Of a stretch of 64,000 bases of DNA, positions 8,184 to 16,535 are shown in pieces (the first letter of the stretch is position 1; the number at the start of each line of letters is the position of its first letter). The stretch comes from CALCTE01 sp045585835 (GTDB lineage: Bacteria; Bacillota; Clostridia; Oscillospirales; CAG-272). The translations under genes and the position numbers were made by a program. The notes below the pieces were generated by a model. That model did no database searches and had not been told where the DNA came from. It was given only the letters and a program-made list of their open reading frames with translations. The stretch is from contig JAZMZG010000016.1 of assembly GCA_045585835.1 (NCBI GenBank), forward strand, positions 1 to 64,000, read 5' to 3'.

Positions 8184-9113
8184 CTACGTATTTCTTGGTA
8201 CATCAAAAAACGTTTCTATTGTTCTTTCGCAGGCAAGCGGCGTATAGCGCCAATAGTCGATATGATTATCCTCCGGCAGATAATATTTTATCGGTTTTTT
8301 CTCATAATAATCTTCCGAGAGATCTATTATCACCAATTTTATCTTCATTCGCTCGGGTATTATATTTTTAATATAAACCGTTGCATACATTCCCGGCTTT
8401 GCGCCTTCAAACGGCTCCGAAAGTCCTGCGAGGTTGGGTGCAAGCTCAACGAATATACCGTAATCTTCGACGCTTCTTATTATACCGACGGCGGTTTGAC
8501 CCGCTGAAAACATTGATGCGTTTTCTTCCCATGATCCGAGAAGCTCCTTATGTGTCAGTAAAATTCGGCCGCTTTGAGAATCGACCTCTCTTACTGCACA
8601 GAGGATATCCTCTCCGACTCTAAAGCGTTCAAGCGGTGAATCTATGCGGGAAATGGATATGCAGTCTATTGGTAAAAGCGAGATTATACCGCATCCGATA
8701 TCGGTAAAGCAGCCGAAGCTTTCCACGTGGGTTATCCTTGCGTTTATCACGTCACCCGGCGCAAGCTTTTTCACGTATTGTTCGTAACATTCACGTTGAG
8801 CGAGCTTACGGGAAAGTCTTGCGTGAGGGGTGCCCTCCGAATCGGTATAGATATCCGTAATTTTAAAGCATACGGGCTTACCGACACGGCTTATGATGGC
8901 AATATCTTTTGTTTTTGCGCCAAAAAGCTCCTCAACTGCTTCGCTTTTGGGGATCTCACCTATGGCGCCGCCGAGGTCGAGTATAAGATTATGCTCCTCT
9001 GTGCATAGATTTACTCTTCCTTCGAGGATACGTCCGCTTTTCCAAGCGGCGTATAATTCTTGTGTTGTGTAGCGGTAATTTGACGGGTTTTGTCCTTCAG
9101 GTTTGTACATCAT
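8184..9113 (-). CDS. S1 RNA-binding domain protein
   Basis: About 309 aa with two clear OB-fold S1 repeats. One is around residues 115-185 (PGDVINARITHVESFGCFTDIG). The next is at about 205-265 (FSAGQTAVGIIRSVEDYGIFVEL). A degenerate repeat lies in the N-terminal half (GRILEGRVNL). It is related to ribosomal S1-like proteins of Clostridia, which bind mRNA or rRNA; the exact role is unknown. ATG at 9113 is chosen because AAAGGAAAG lies 4-12 bases upstream; the ATG at 9128 overlaps that Shine-Dalgarno. Convergent with ribU and divergent from valS. Confidence 0.8.
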   Translation of the reverse strand: MMYKPEGQNPSNYRYTTQELYAAWKSGRILEGRVNLCTEEHNLILDLGGAIGEIPKSEAVEELFGAKTKDIAIISRVGKPVCFKITDIYTDSEGTPHARLSRKLAQRECYEQYVKKLAPGDVINARITHVESFGCFTDIGCGIISLLPIDCISISRIDSPLERFRVGEDILCAVREVDSQSGRILLTHKELLGSWEENASMFSAGQTAVGIIRSVEDYGIFVELAPNLAGLSEPFEGAKPGMYATVYIKNIIPERMKIKLVIIDLSEDYYEKKPIKYYLPEDNHIDYWRYTPLACERTIETFFDVPRNT

Positions 9114-9169
9114 AATCTTTCCTTTCATTTTTTTCTTTACATTGTATTCTTTTTTTACAAATACTATGA

Positions 9170-9198
9170 TTGACAGAACTAAAAGCTTGTGGTATTAT
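9170..9198 (+). promoter_or_regulatory. valS promoter
   Basis: -35 TTGACA (9170-9175), 17-bp spacer, -10 TATTAT (9193-9198). The leader is only about 30 bases, too short for a T-box. Confidence 0.8.
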
Positions 9199-9231
9199 AG
9201 ATTGACAAAGAGTTTTTGGAGATATTAAAAT

Positions 9232-11859
9232 ATGAAAAAAGAACTTGAGAAGGTATATAAGCCTTCGGAAATTGAAGACAGAATTTATAATGGGTGGATG
9301 GAGAAGGGATATTTCACGCCCGAAATAGATAAATCGAAGAAGCCCTTTTCTTTGGTTATTCCTCCTCCCAACGTAACCGGTCAGCTCCATATGGGCCACG
9401 CCCTTGACGAGACCTTGCAGGACACACTTGTAAGATATAAGCGTATGCAGGGATTTTGTACGCTTTGGGTGCCCGGTACGGACCATGCGGGAATCGCAAC
9501 ACAGATAAAGGTTGAGGAAAATCTCCGTAAAAACGAGGGACTTACGAGATACGATCTCGGCAGAGAAAAGTTTTTGGAGCGCGTATGGGATTGGAAAAAT
9601 CAGTACGGCAACCGTATCATCAATCAGCTCAAAAAGCTCGGCTCCTCCTGTGACTTTACAAGAGAGAGATTTACGATGGACGAGGGCTGTTCAAGAGCCG
9701 TAAGAGAGGTATTTGTAAACCTTTATGATAAGGGACTCATTTACAGAGGATACCGCATCATCAACTGGTGCCCTCACTGCCGTACGGCACTTTCCGATGC
9801 GGAGGTTGAGTATAGCGAGAAAAGCGGTGCTTTTTGGCATATAAGGTATCAGGTAAAGGACAGCGACAGATTTTTGACCGTTGCAACTACACGTCCCGAA
9901 ACGATGCTCGGCGATACTGCCGTTGCGGTTCACCCCGAGGACGAAAGATATAAAGGACTTGTCGGTAAGACGCTTATACTTCCTCTCTTAAACAGAGAAA
10001 TTCCCATTGTAGCAGACGAATACGTTGAAAAGGACTTCGGAACGGGCTGTGTTAAGATAACGCCCGCACACGACCCCAATGACTTTGAGGTCGGTCAAAG
10101 ACACGGTCTTGAGTGCATAAGAGTTCTTGACGATGATGCAAAGGTAAACTACGATTGCAAATATAAGGGAATGGATCGCTATGAGGCGAGAAAGGCTATC
10201 GTAGAGGACCTTGAAAAAGAGGGCTATCTTGAGAAGGTCGAGGACTATACGCATAACGTGGGCACTTGCTACCGTTGCAAGACAGTCGTTGAGCCTTTAA
10301 GCTCTGATCAGTGGTTTGTAAAAATGAAGCCTCTTGCAGAGCCCGCTATTAAGACGGTTCGTGACGGCGATATAAAGTTTGTTCCCGAAAGATTCACCAA
10401 GACGTATATGAATTGGATGGAAAACATCCACGACTGGTGCATTTCCCGTCAGCTTTGGTGGGGACACAGAATACCCGCTTTTTATTGCGACGAGTGCGGC
10501 GAGACGTTCGTATCCAAGGAGGATATGACAACTTGTACAAAGTGCGGTGCTACTCTTCGCCAAGAGGAGGACGTACTCGATACGTGGTTCAGCTCTGCAC
10601 TATGGCCCTTTGAGACGCTCGGTTGGCCCGATAAGACGGAGGACTACGACTTTTTCTATCCCACCACAACACTCGTTACGGGATACGACATCATTTCCTT
10701 CTGGGTATCGAGAATGATATTCTCCGGCCTTGAGCATACGGGTACAAAGCCTTTTGATACGGTGCTTATACACGGTCTTGTAAGAGATGCGCAGGGAAGA
10801 AAGATGTCAAAGTCACTCGGCAACGGCATCGATCCCTTGGAGATAATCGACACGTACGGTGCAGACGCACTCCGCTTTGCGCTTCTTACCGGTAACTCAC
10901 CCGGAAACGATATGAGATTTTCCGATGAAAAGATAGAAGCGGCTCGCAACTTCTGTAACAAGATATGGAACAGCGCAAGATTTACTTTGATGAATCTTGA
11001 TATAGACGAAATCAAGCTTCCCGCACAAGAGGAGCTTGCACTTGCTGACAGATGGATACTTACGCTTCTTGAAAGACTTATAAAGAGCGTTACGGAAAGC
11101 CTTGACAAGTACGAGCTCGGTATTGCTTTAGGAAAGCTCTATGACTTCATTTGGGATAACTTCTGCGATTGGTATATCGAGCTTGCAAAACCTCGCCTTG
11201 CGGATAAGGAGAGCGCTGACGGCAAGGCGGCACAGAACGTGCTTGCATTTGTGCTTTCACGTTGTATGCAGCTTCTTCATCCCTTTATGCCCTTCATTAC
11301 GGAGGAGATTTGGCAGAGCCTTCCCGGCGTAAGCTCGTCTATCATGGTTTCCGAATTCCCCGTATATGACGAAAAGCTTGATTTTGAGTCGTCCTGTGAA
11401 AGCATGGAACGCATTATTGCGGCTATCAAGTCCATAAGAAACGTAAGACGCGATATGGATGTGCCGCCCTCAAGAAAGGCTGCTTTGTATATAGACAGCG
11501 ATTATCAAGACAGCTTTAACGAGGACACTGCAATATACTTTACGAAGCTTGCTTTTGCTTCAAGCGTTGAATTTGTAAAGAATTATCAAAACGATAAGGC
11601 GGTTCAGGCGATAAGTGCGGGAGCGAAGTGCTATATTCCTCTTGCCGATATTATAGACGTGGAAAAAGAGCTTGCACGTCTTGAAAAGGAAAAGGAAAAG
11701 GCACTTGCGGAGGTAGCACTTGTTGAAAAGAAGCTTTCTAACGAGAGTTTCGTATCACGTGCGCCTGCGGCAGTCGTTGACGGCGAAAGAGCAAAGCTTG
11801 AAAAGCATAAACAGACACTTGCAAACGTACTTGAAAGCATTGCAAATCTTAAGAAATAA
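9232..11859 (+). CDS. valS: Valine--tRNA ligase
   Basis: Class I aminoacyl-tRNA synthetase that charges tRNA-Val and edits mischarged Thr. 875 aa, the usual length. HMGH signature near residues 53-56 (PPPNVTGQLHMGHALD), the CP1 editing domain with TTRPETMLGDTAVAVHP, KMSKSLGNGIDP near 524, anticodon-binding domain, and the C-terminal coiled coil rich in Lys/Glu (last ~70 residues). A CDECGE/CTKCGA zinc knuckle sits near residues 422-443. GGAG precedes the ATG. Monocistronic-looking, followed by folC. Confidence 0.98.
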   Translation: MKKELEKVYKPSEIEDRIYNGWMEKGYFTPEIDKSKKPFSLVIPPPNVTGQLHMGHALDETLQDTLVRYKRMQGFCTLWVPGTDHAGIATQIKVEENLRKNEGLTRYDLGREKFLERVWDWKNQYGNRIINQLKKLGSSCDFTRERFTMDEGCSRAVREVFVNLYDKGLIYRGYRIINWCPHCRTALSDAEVEYSEKSGAFWHIRYQVKDSDRFLTVATTRPETMLGDTAVAVHPEDERYKGLVGKTLILPLLNREIPIVADEYVEKDFGTGCVKITPAHDPNDFEVGQRHGLECIRVLDDDAKVNYDCKYKGMDRYEARKAIVEDLEKEGYLEKVEDYTHNVGTCYRCKTVVEPLSSDQWFVKMKPLAEPAIKTVRDGDIKFVPERFTKTYMNWMENIHDWCISRQLWWGHRIPAFYCDECGETFVSKEDMTTCTKCGATLRQEEDVLDTWFSSALWPFETLGWPDKTEDYDFFYPTTTLVTGYDIISFWVSRMIFSGLEHTGTKPFDTVLIHGLVRDAQGRKMSKSLGNGIDPLEIIDTYGADALRFALLTGNSPGNDMRFSDEKIEAARNFCNKIWNSARFTLMNLDIDEIKLPAQEELALADRWILTLLERLIKSVTESLDKYELGIALGKLYDFIWDNFCDWYIELAKPRLADKESADGKAAQNVLAFVLSRCMQLLHPFMPFITEEIWQSLPGVSSSIMVSEFPVYDEKLDFESSCESMERIIAAIKSIRNVRRDMDVPPSRKAALYIDSDYQDSFNEDTAIYFTKLAFASSVEFVKNYQNDKAVQAISAGAKCYIPLADIIDVEKELARLEKEKEKALAEVALVEKKLSNESFVSRAPAAVVDGERAKLEKHKQTLANVLESIANLKK

Positions 11860-11910
11860 TTTAACGGGACGGGTCATTCCCGTCCCCTTTCTTTAAAAAG
11901 GAGAAGGCTT

Positions 11911-13194
11911 GTGAACTTCAAAGAAGCAATGGAATATATAAGCTCTCATAAGCGCTTCGGTGTAAAAAGCGGTCTTGACAGAATGATGCTTATGGTAAAA
12001 CAAAGCGGACTTTGGGAGCAAATGCAAAAAATCCGCTTCGTGCATATAGCGGGCACGAACGGCAAGGGCTCTGCGGCATCTATGTGTGCTTCCGTGCTTT
12101 GCAAAGCGGGATACAACACGGGACTTTACGTATCACCGTACGTTGATGAATTTACGGAAAGGATATCCGTTTCGGGTGTACGTATCACGGAAGATGAATT
12201 TGCAAGGTGTATCGAAGCCTTCTTGCCGTATACCGAGTCGCTTGACCGCAAGTTTTACGGCGACTTCAAGGAATTCGAGCTGATAACGCTTGCCGCCCTT
12301 AAATATTTCTGCGACAAAGCCTGCGAGTACGTCGTATTTGAGGTAGGCATAGGCGGAAGGCTTGATGCAACTAATATTATATTGCCATACGTATCGCTTA
12401 TTATGTCGATTTCGAAAGACCACGAGCAACAACTTGGCGACACCATTCGAGCAATTGCGGCGGAAAAATGCGGAATTATAAAGGAAAACTCACCGACAGT
12501 GTGTTATCCTCTGCAAAACCCGGAGGCTCTTGTCGAAATAAAACGCCATGCGGAGAGTAAAAATTCCGCACTTCATATACCCGCCTTGCCCGAAAATATC
12601 AAAGTGACGGACGAGGGTACGGAGTTTTCTTATGAGGGAGTGGACTACAAGGCCTCGCTTCTTGGAGTGCATCAAGCGTATAATGCCGTGACGGTCCTTA
12701 AGGCGCTTGACGTGATGAGGTCACTTGGCACGAAAATTTCGAAAGAGCATGAAAAAGAGGGTATTTTGAAGCTCTATCACAGTGCCCGCTTTGAGATACT
12801 TTCGAAAAAACCGCTCGTTATACTTGACGGTGCGCATAACGAGGGGGGATTTTCGGCACTTTCCGAAAGCCTTGAGCTTTTCGCAAACGGCAAGAAGCGT
12901 ATTTTCGTTATGGGTATGTGCATCGACCATATCAAAGAAGATGTATTCGAGAGATTTTTTGAAAAAGGCGATACCGTTTACGTATCTCGGGTGAAGGATA
13001 ATCCCCGAGCGGCAAGCGAAGATGTGCTTGCGGGTGCATTAGAGCCGTATTGCGACAAGGTGATTTGCAAAGAAAGTCTTACCGATGCATTAAATGAGGC
13101 ACTTTTACACGCAAATGACGATACGGTCGTCGTATGCTGCGGCTCCCTGTTTATTGCTTCGGAAATAAAAAAATATTTTTGCGACACGGAATGA
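11911..13194 (+). CDS. folC: Folylpolyglutamate synthase / dihydrofolate synthase
   Basis: Mur-ligase-family enzyme adding glutamate to folates (and possibly to dihydropteroate); 427 aa. P-loop GTNGKGSAA near residues 48-56, the VFEVGIGGRLDATN motif near 145-160, and the C-terminal ligase domain with ILDGAHNEGG near 307-316. The start is GTG at 11911, placed by AAAAAGGAGAAGG. It lies 51 bases after valS with a GACGGG...CCCGTC hairpin (11866-11884) between them. valS-folC is a common Firmicute pair. Confidence 0.95.
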   Translation: MNFKEAMEYISSHKRFGVKSGLDRMMLMVKQSGLWEQMQKIRFVHIAGTNGKGSAASMCASVLCKAGYNTGLYVSPYVDEFTERISVSGVRITEDEFARCIEAFLPYTESLDRKFYGDFKEFELITLAALKYFCDKACEYVVFEVGIGGRLDATNIILPYVSLIMSISKDHEQQLGDTIRAIAAEKCGIIKENSPTVCYPLQNPEALVEIKRHAESKNSALHIPALPENIKVTDEGTEFSYEGVDYKASLLGVHQAYNAVTVLKALDVMRSLGTKISKEHEKEGILKLYHSARFEILSKKPLVILDGAHNEGGFSALSESLELFANGKKRIFVMGMCIDHIKEDVFERFFEKGDTVYVSRVKDNPRAASEDVLAGALEPYCDKVICKESLTDALNEALLHANDDTVVVCCGSLFIASEIKKYFCDTE

Positions 13195-13210
13195 CGTGTT
13201 TTTTAAAATA

Positions 13211-13239
13211 AAAGGAGTATTCTGCTTTTTGCGGAATAC
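13211..13239 (+). promoter_or_regulatory. Candidate sigma-H promoter for spoIIA operon
   Basis: AAAGGAGTA (13211-13219), 11 bases, then GCGGAATAC (13231-13239). Compared with the sigma-H consensus RnAGGAwWW, spacer 11-12, RnnGAATww, it fits apart from one weak position in each half. The predicted start lies just ahead of the spoIIAA Shine-Dalgarno (AGGAGG at 13251-13256). Sigma-H control of spoIIA is established in Bacillus; here it is inferred from the match. Confidence 0.5.
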
Positions 13240-13247
13240 TCTTTTTT
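13214..13247 (+). terminator. folC terminator hairpin
   Basis: Stem GAGTATTC (13215-13222) / GAATACTC (13234-13241) followed by TTTTTT. The same bases also resemble a sigma-H promoter for the spoIIA operon (separate entry). Confidence 0.75.
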
Positions 13248-13261
13248 GTTAGGAGGAAAAA

Positions 13262-13585
13262 ATGTCACTTTCATTTACGCTTGAAGAAAATTGTCTTTTT
13301 GCCGAGATAAGCGGTGAGATAGACCACCACAGCGCAAAAACCCTACGTGATGAGATAGACAAGGCTTGCGATAAATATCTGCCGGACAAGCTTTGCATAG
13401 ACCTATCAGAGCTTTCGTTTATGGATAGCTCCGGTATAGGACTTGTTTTGGGGCGTTATCAGTATATGAAGCGCAAGGGCAAACAGACCGTGCTTATAGT
13501 GCCGCAGGGCAAAATAAGGCAGATACTTGTTTGGGCGGCAACGGACAAGTTTGTGAGACTTTATGAAAAACGGGAGGATATTTAA
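13262..13585 (+). CDS. spoIIAA: Anti-sigma F factor antagonist SpoIIAA
   Basis: STAS-domain protein of the forespore switch. When dephosphorylated it binds SpoIIAB and frees sigma-F. 107 aa. The phosphorylation motif FMDSSGIG is present with the target Ser at residue 56 (Ser58 in B. subtilis). First of three co-transcribed genes; its stop codon is one base before the spoIIAB start. ATG placed by TTAGGAGGAAAAA. Confidence 0.96.
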   Translation: MSLSFTLEENCLFAEISGEIDHHSAKTLRDEIDKACDKYLPDKLCIDLSELSFMDSSGIGLVLGRYQYMKRKGKQTVLIVPQGKIRQILVWAATDKFVRLYEKREDI

Positions 13586-13586
13586 A

Positions 13587-14015
13587 ATGAGAGGAAAGAT
13601 AGTAAATAAATTCACGATGGAAATAGAGGCAAAGTCGGTAAACGAGAGCTTTGCAAGAGTCGTTACGGCGGGATTTACAGCGGCGCTTGACCCAACCATA
13701 GACGTACTTGCCGACATAAAAACTGCGGTTTCCGAAGCGGTTACAAACTGTATAGTACACGCATATAAAAATGCGGGAGGGAAAATAAAGATAAGCGCAT
13801 GGTATGACGAAAATAGGCTCTTGACCATAAGCATAAAAGACAGAGGCTGCGGTATCGAAGACCTCAAAAAAGCAGTAGAGCCTTTATATACGACCGATAA
13901 AAGCGGAGAGCGCTCGGGAATGGGCTTTGCCATAATGGAAAATTTTATGGACAAGCTGTACGTTTATTCCAAAGTGGGTGCAGGCACGAGGGTAGTTATG
14001 AAAAAACAGCTGTGA
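13587..14015 (+). CDS. spoIIAB: Anti-sigma F factor / serine kinase SpoIIAB
   Basis: GHKL-fold kinase that sequesters sigma-F and phosphorylates SpoIIAA; 142 aa. ATP-site boxes: N-box EAVTNCIVHAY (near residues 46-56), G1 DRGCGIED, G2 GERSGMGFAIM. The start at 13587 has GGGAGGATATTT upstream. An in-frame ATG at 13563, inside spoIIAA, would remove the expected spacing and add eight residues foreign to the family. Confidence 0.95.
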   Translation: MRGKIVNKFTMEIEAKSVNESFARVVTAGFTAALDPTIDVLADIKTAVSEAVTNCIVHAYKNAGGKIKISAWYDENRLLTISIKDRGCGIEDLKKAVEPLYTTDKSGERSGMGFAIMENFMDKLYVYSKVGAGTRVVMKKQL

Positions 14016-14039
14016 TACATAATTTTTCGGAGGACATAT

Positions 14040-14747
14040 ATGGATTACAGCAAGAACACCGAGCTTGTGCGACTTGCAAAAGCCGGCGACAAAAAAGCGC
14101 TTGAGCAGCTGTGTATACTAAACGGCGGACTTGTGAAAAGCATAGCCGTGCGCTTTACGGGTAGGGGAAGCAGTATAGAGGATCTTTTTCAAATAGGAAA
14201 TATCGGTCTAATTAAGGCGGTAAGGAGCTTTGACGAAAGCTACGGCACCGTTTTTTCGACATACGCAGTACCTCTCATTATAGGCGAGATAAAACGTTTT
14301 TTGCGTGACGACGGACTTATAAAGGTGTCGAGGGATACTAAAAAGACCTACGCAGAGCTTATGAAAAAAAGCGAAGAAATAAGCGCTAAAACGGGGGACG
14401 AGCCGACGGTCGCACGTCTTGCAAAGGAGTGCGGCATAAGCATAGAGCAGGCAAGCTATGCGCTTAGTGCGGGAGCTTGCGTGCTTTCGCTTGATACGCC
14501 GAAAAATCCCGATGACCCAAGCCTTGAAAATATACTCGGAAGCGATATGACCGATAGCATAATCGAAAACATCGCCCTTCGAGATGCGTTATCAAAGCTC
14601 GGCGATGAGCAGAAAAAAATTATAGCGCTTCGCTATGTAAAGGGGTTTTCTCAAACAAAGACCGCAAGTATACTCGGACTTTCTCAAGTAAAGGTCTCGC
14701 GGCAAGAGCAAAAGATATTTGCTTTTTTACGTGCGCAGGTTGGATAA
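14040..14747 (+). CDS. sigF: Sporulation sigma factor F
   Basis: Forespore-specific sigma-70 family factor (SpoIIAC), 235 aa. Region 2 holds DLFQIGNIGLIKAVRSFD and FSTYAVPLIIGEIKRFLRDD; region 3 follows. Region 4 has the helix-turn-helix GFSQTKTASILGLSQVKVSR near residues 202-221. It closes the spoIIA operon behind a TTCGGAGGACAT Shine-Dalgarno. This makes sporulation ability likely, though the rest of the pathway is outside the window. Confidence 0.96.
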   Translation: MDYSKNTELVRLAKAGDKKALEQLCILNGGLVKSIAVRFTGRGSSIEDLFQIGNIGLIKAVRSFDESYGTVFSTYAVPLIIGEIKRFLRDDGLIKVSRDTKKTYAELMKKSEEISAKTGDEPTVARLAKECGISIEQASYALSAGACVLSLDTPKNPDDPSLENILGSDMTDSIIENIALRDALSKLGDEQKKIIALRYVKGFSQTKTASILGLSQVKVSRQEQKIFAFLRAQVG

Positions 14748-14755
14748 GAAGTGTA

Positions 14756-14784
14756 TTGACTAAAGCTTGAATATGGTGTAAAAT
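14756..14784 (+). promoter_or_regulatory. hflX promoter
   Basis: -35 TTGACT (14756-14761), 17-bp spacer, -10 TAAAAT (14779-14784), just after sigF. Confidence 0.75.
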
Positions 14785-14807
14785 TACCCTAAAAGGAGGC
14801 GTTATAT

Positions 14808-16067
14808 ATGACAAGTGAGCTTCAGCAAGCGGTAATCTTTGCTCTTTCAAACGGAGAGGACGACAGCTCATTAAAGGAGCTTGAAAGATTGCTTGATACG
14901 GCGGGGGCGGTTTGTGTCGAAACTTTTATTCAGCGTAGCGCCCCCGAGGCGAAAACCTATATAGGTAGCGGCAAGGCAAAAGAAATAGGTTTATTTTGCA
15001 CTGCAAATGAGATAACTCTTGCGGTGTGTAACGACGAGCTTTCTCCGTCGCAGATAAAGAATTTAGAGGATATAATGGACGGCGTAGAGGTCATTGACCG
15101 CAGTATGCTCATCCTTGAAATATTCAAAAGGCACGCACAAAGCGCAGAGGGTAAATTGCAAGTGGAGATAGCCCAACTTCGCTATACCGTTCCAAGACTT
15201 ATCGGTAAGGGAGCACAGCTTTCGAGGCAAGGCGGCGGCGGTGGCGGCGGGGGAGGTGCCCGCAGAGGTGCGGGTGAAACCAAGCTTGAAACCGACCGCA
15301 GACACGTAAAGCATAGGATAGAATACCTAAAGGCACAGCTTGAGGAGCTTGAGCGCACCTCAAATCTTAAAAGACATTCGAGAAAACGCTCGGGCATACC
15401 GCTTGTGGCAGTTGCGGGATATACGAATGCGGGAAAATCGACGCTGCTTAATTATCTGACGGGTGCGGGTATTCTTGCGGAAGATAAGCTTTTTGCAACG
15501 CTTGACACGACTACGAGGAAATTCACCTTACCCGAGGGCAAAGAGATACTCCTCACGGATACGGTCGGATTCATACAAAGACTTCCGCACCATCTTATCA
15601 AGGCGTTCAAATCAACGCTTGATGAGGTCAAGTATGCGGACGTTATAGTTATCGTTGCTGACGCTTCGGACGAAGACTGCGTACATCAGCTTGACGTATG
15701 CGAAAAGCTTCTATCGGAGCTTTCTGCGGGTGATAAGCCTACGCTTTACGTTTTCAATAAGTGCGATAAAGCAAAAGAGCTTCAAGAGGAGCTTTCATCA
15801 TCTCGCTTTAGTCCGTCGGTTATGATATCGGCGAAAACGGGAGAGGGAACGGATAAGCTTTGCAAAGCCTTGGAGGATATAATTTACGGAAATATCAAGA
15901 CCTTGAAACTTTTGTTCCCGCACAGTGAGGGCGCAAGCCTTGCACGTGTTTACAAGGACGGAAAGATAATAGACGTAAGCTATACCGAAGAAGGTACGCT
16001 TATCACGGCGGAGCTTTCGAAAGAAAAAGCGGGAGCTTTTTCAAGGTTTGTTTTGGAGGATATGTAA
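14808..16067 (+). CDS. hflX: Ribosome-associated GTPase HflX
   Basis: GTPase that binds the 50S subunit and splits or rescues stalled or hibernating ribosomes. 419 aa. The N-terminal HflX domain contains TYIGSGKAKEI and the typical glycine-rich linker before RRGAGETKLETDRR, encoded by a G-rich tract at about 15231-15256. G domain: GYTNAGKSTLLN near residue 204, DTVGFIQRLPH and NKCD. AAAAGGAGG precedes the ATG. The next gene starts at the base after its stop. Confidence 0.96.
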   Translation: MTSELQQAVIFALSNGEDDSSLKELERLLDTAGAVCVETFIQRSAPEAKTYIGSGKAKEIGLFCTANEITLAVCNDELSPSQIKNLEDIMDGVEVIDRSMLILEIFKRHAQSAEGKLQVEIAQLRYTVPRLIGKGAQLSRQGGGGGGGGGARRGAGETKLETDRRHVKHRIEYLKAQLEELERTSNLKRHSRKRSGIPLVAVAGYTNAGKSTLLNYLTGAGILAEDKLFATLDTTTRKFTLPEGKEILLTDTVGFIQRLPHHLIKAFKSTLDEVKYADVIVIVADASDEDCVHQLDVCEKLLSELSAGDKPTLYVFNKCDKAKELQEELSSSRFSPSVMISAKTGEGTDKLCKALEDIIYGNIKTLKLLFPHSEGASLARVYKDGKIIDVSYTEEGTLITAELSKEKAGAFSRFVLEDM

Positions 16068-16535
16068 GTGAAAGAAAAAAGCTGCTCGTTTTCGGGGCAC
16101 AGAGAGCTTCCGACAGGCGCAGAGCTTGTGCTTTTAAGAGAAAAAATCGAAAAAACGGTAAAGGAACTTATAGAAAGAGGCTATACCGATTTTTACGCAG
16201 GAGGTGCACTTGGGTTCGATACGCTTTGTGCGCTGACAGTGTTGAAGTTACGATACAGAGGCAACCCGATAAGGCTTGTATTGCTTTTACCGTACAAGGC
16301 TCAAGCGGCCGCTTGGAGCAGTATGGACAAAAAAATATACGCCGACATACTTTCCCTTGCGGACAAGGTAGAGTATATCGGCGAAGAATATACAAAAGAC
16401 TGCTTTTTCAAAAGAAACAGAATGCTCGTTGACAAAAGCTGTGTTTTAGTGAATTTTTTAAGAAAAGCTCCTAGTGGCACGGCGCAGACTGTAAATTATG
16501 CAAAAAAATGCGGCGTAGAGCTTATAAATTTATAA
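16068..16535 (+). CDS. SLOG-family protein (DUF1273/YpsA-like)
   Basis: 155 aa, GTG start directly after the hflX stop, with its Shine-Dalgarno (TTGGAGGAT) inside the end of hflX. The features are SFSGHRELP at the N-terminus, a central GGALGFDTLCA and late NYAKKCGVE. These match the SLOG/Rossmann family of YpsA-like proteins, thought to bind nucleotide-type ligands; YpsA is linked to division and stress in Bacillus. Molecular function is unknown. Its last 14 bases overlap the convergent comEC gene. Confidence 0.8.
   Translation: MKEKSCSFSGHRELPTGAELVLLREKIEKTVKELIERGYTDFYAGGALGFDTLCALTVLKLRYRGNPIRLVLLLPYKAQAAAWSSMDKKIYADILSLADKVEYIGEEYTKDCFFKRNRMLVDKSCVLVNFLRKAPSGTAQTVNYAKKCGVELINL

Noticed and set aside
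9199..9231. T-box leader for valS
   Set aside because: Only about 30 bases separate the promoter from the start codon; no specifier or antiterminator can fit.
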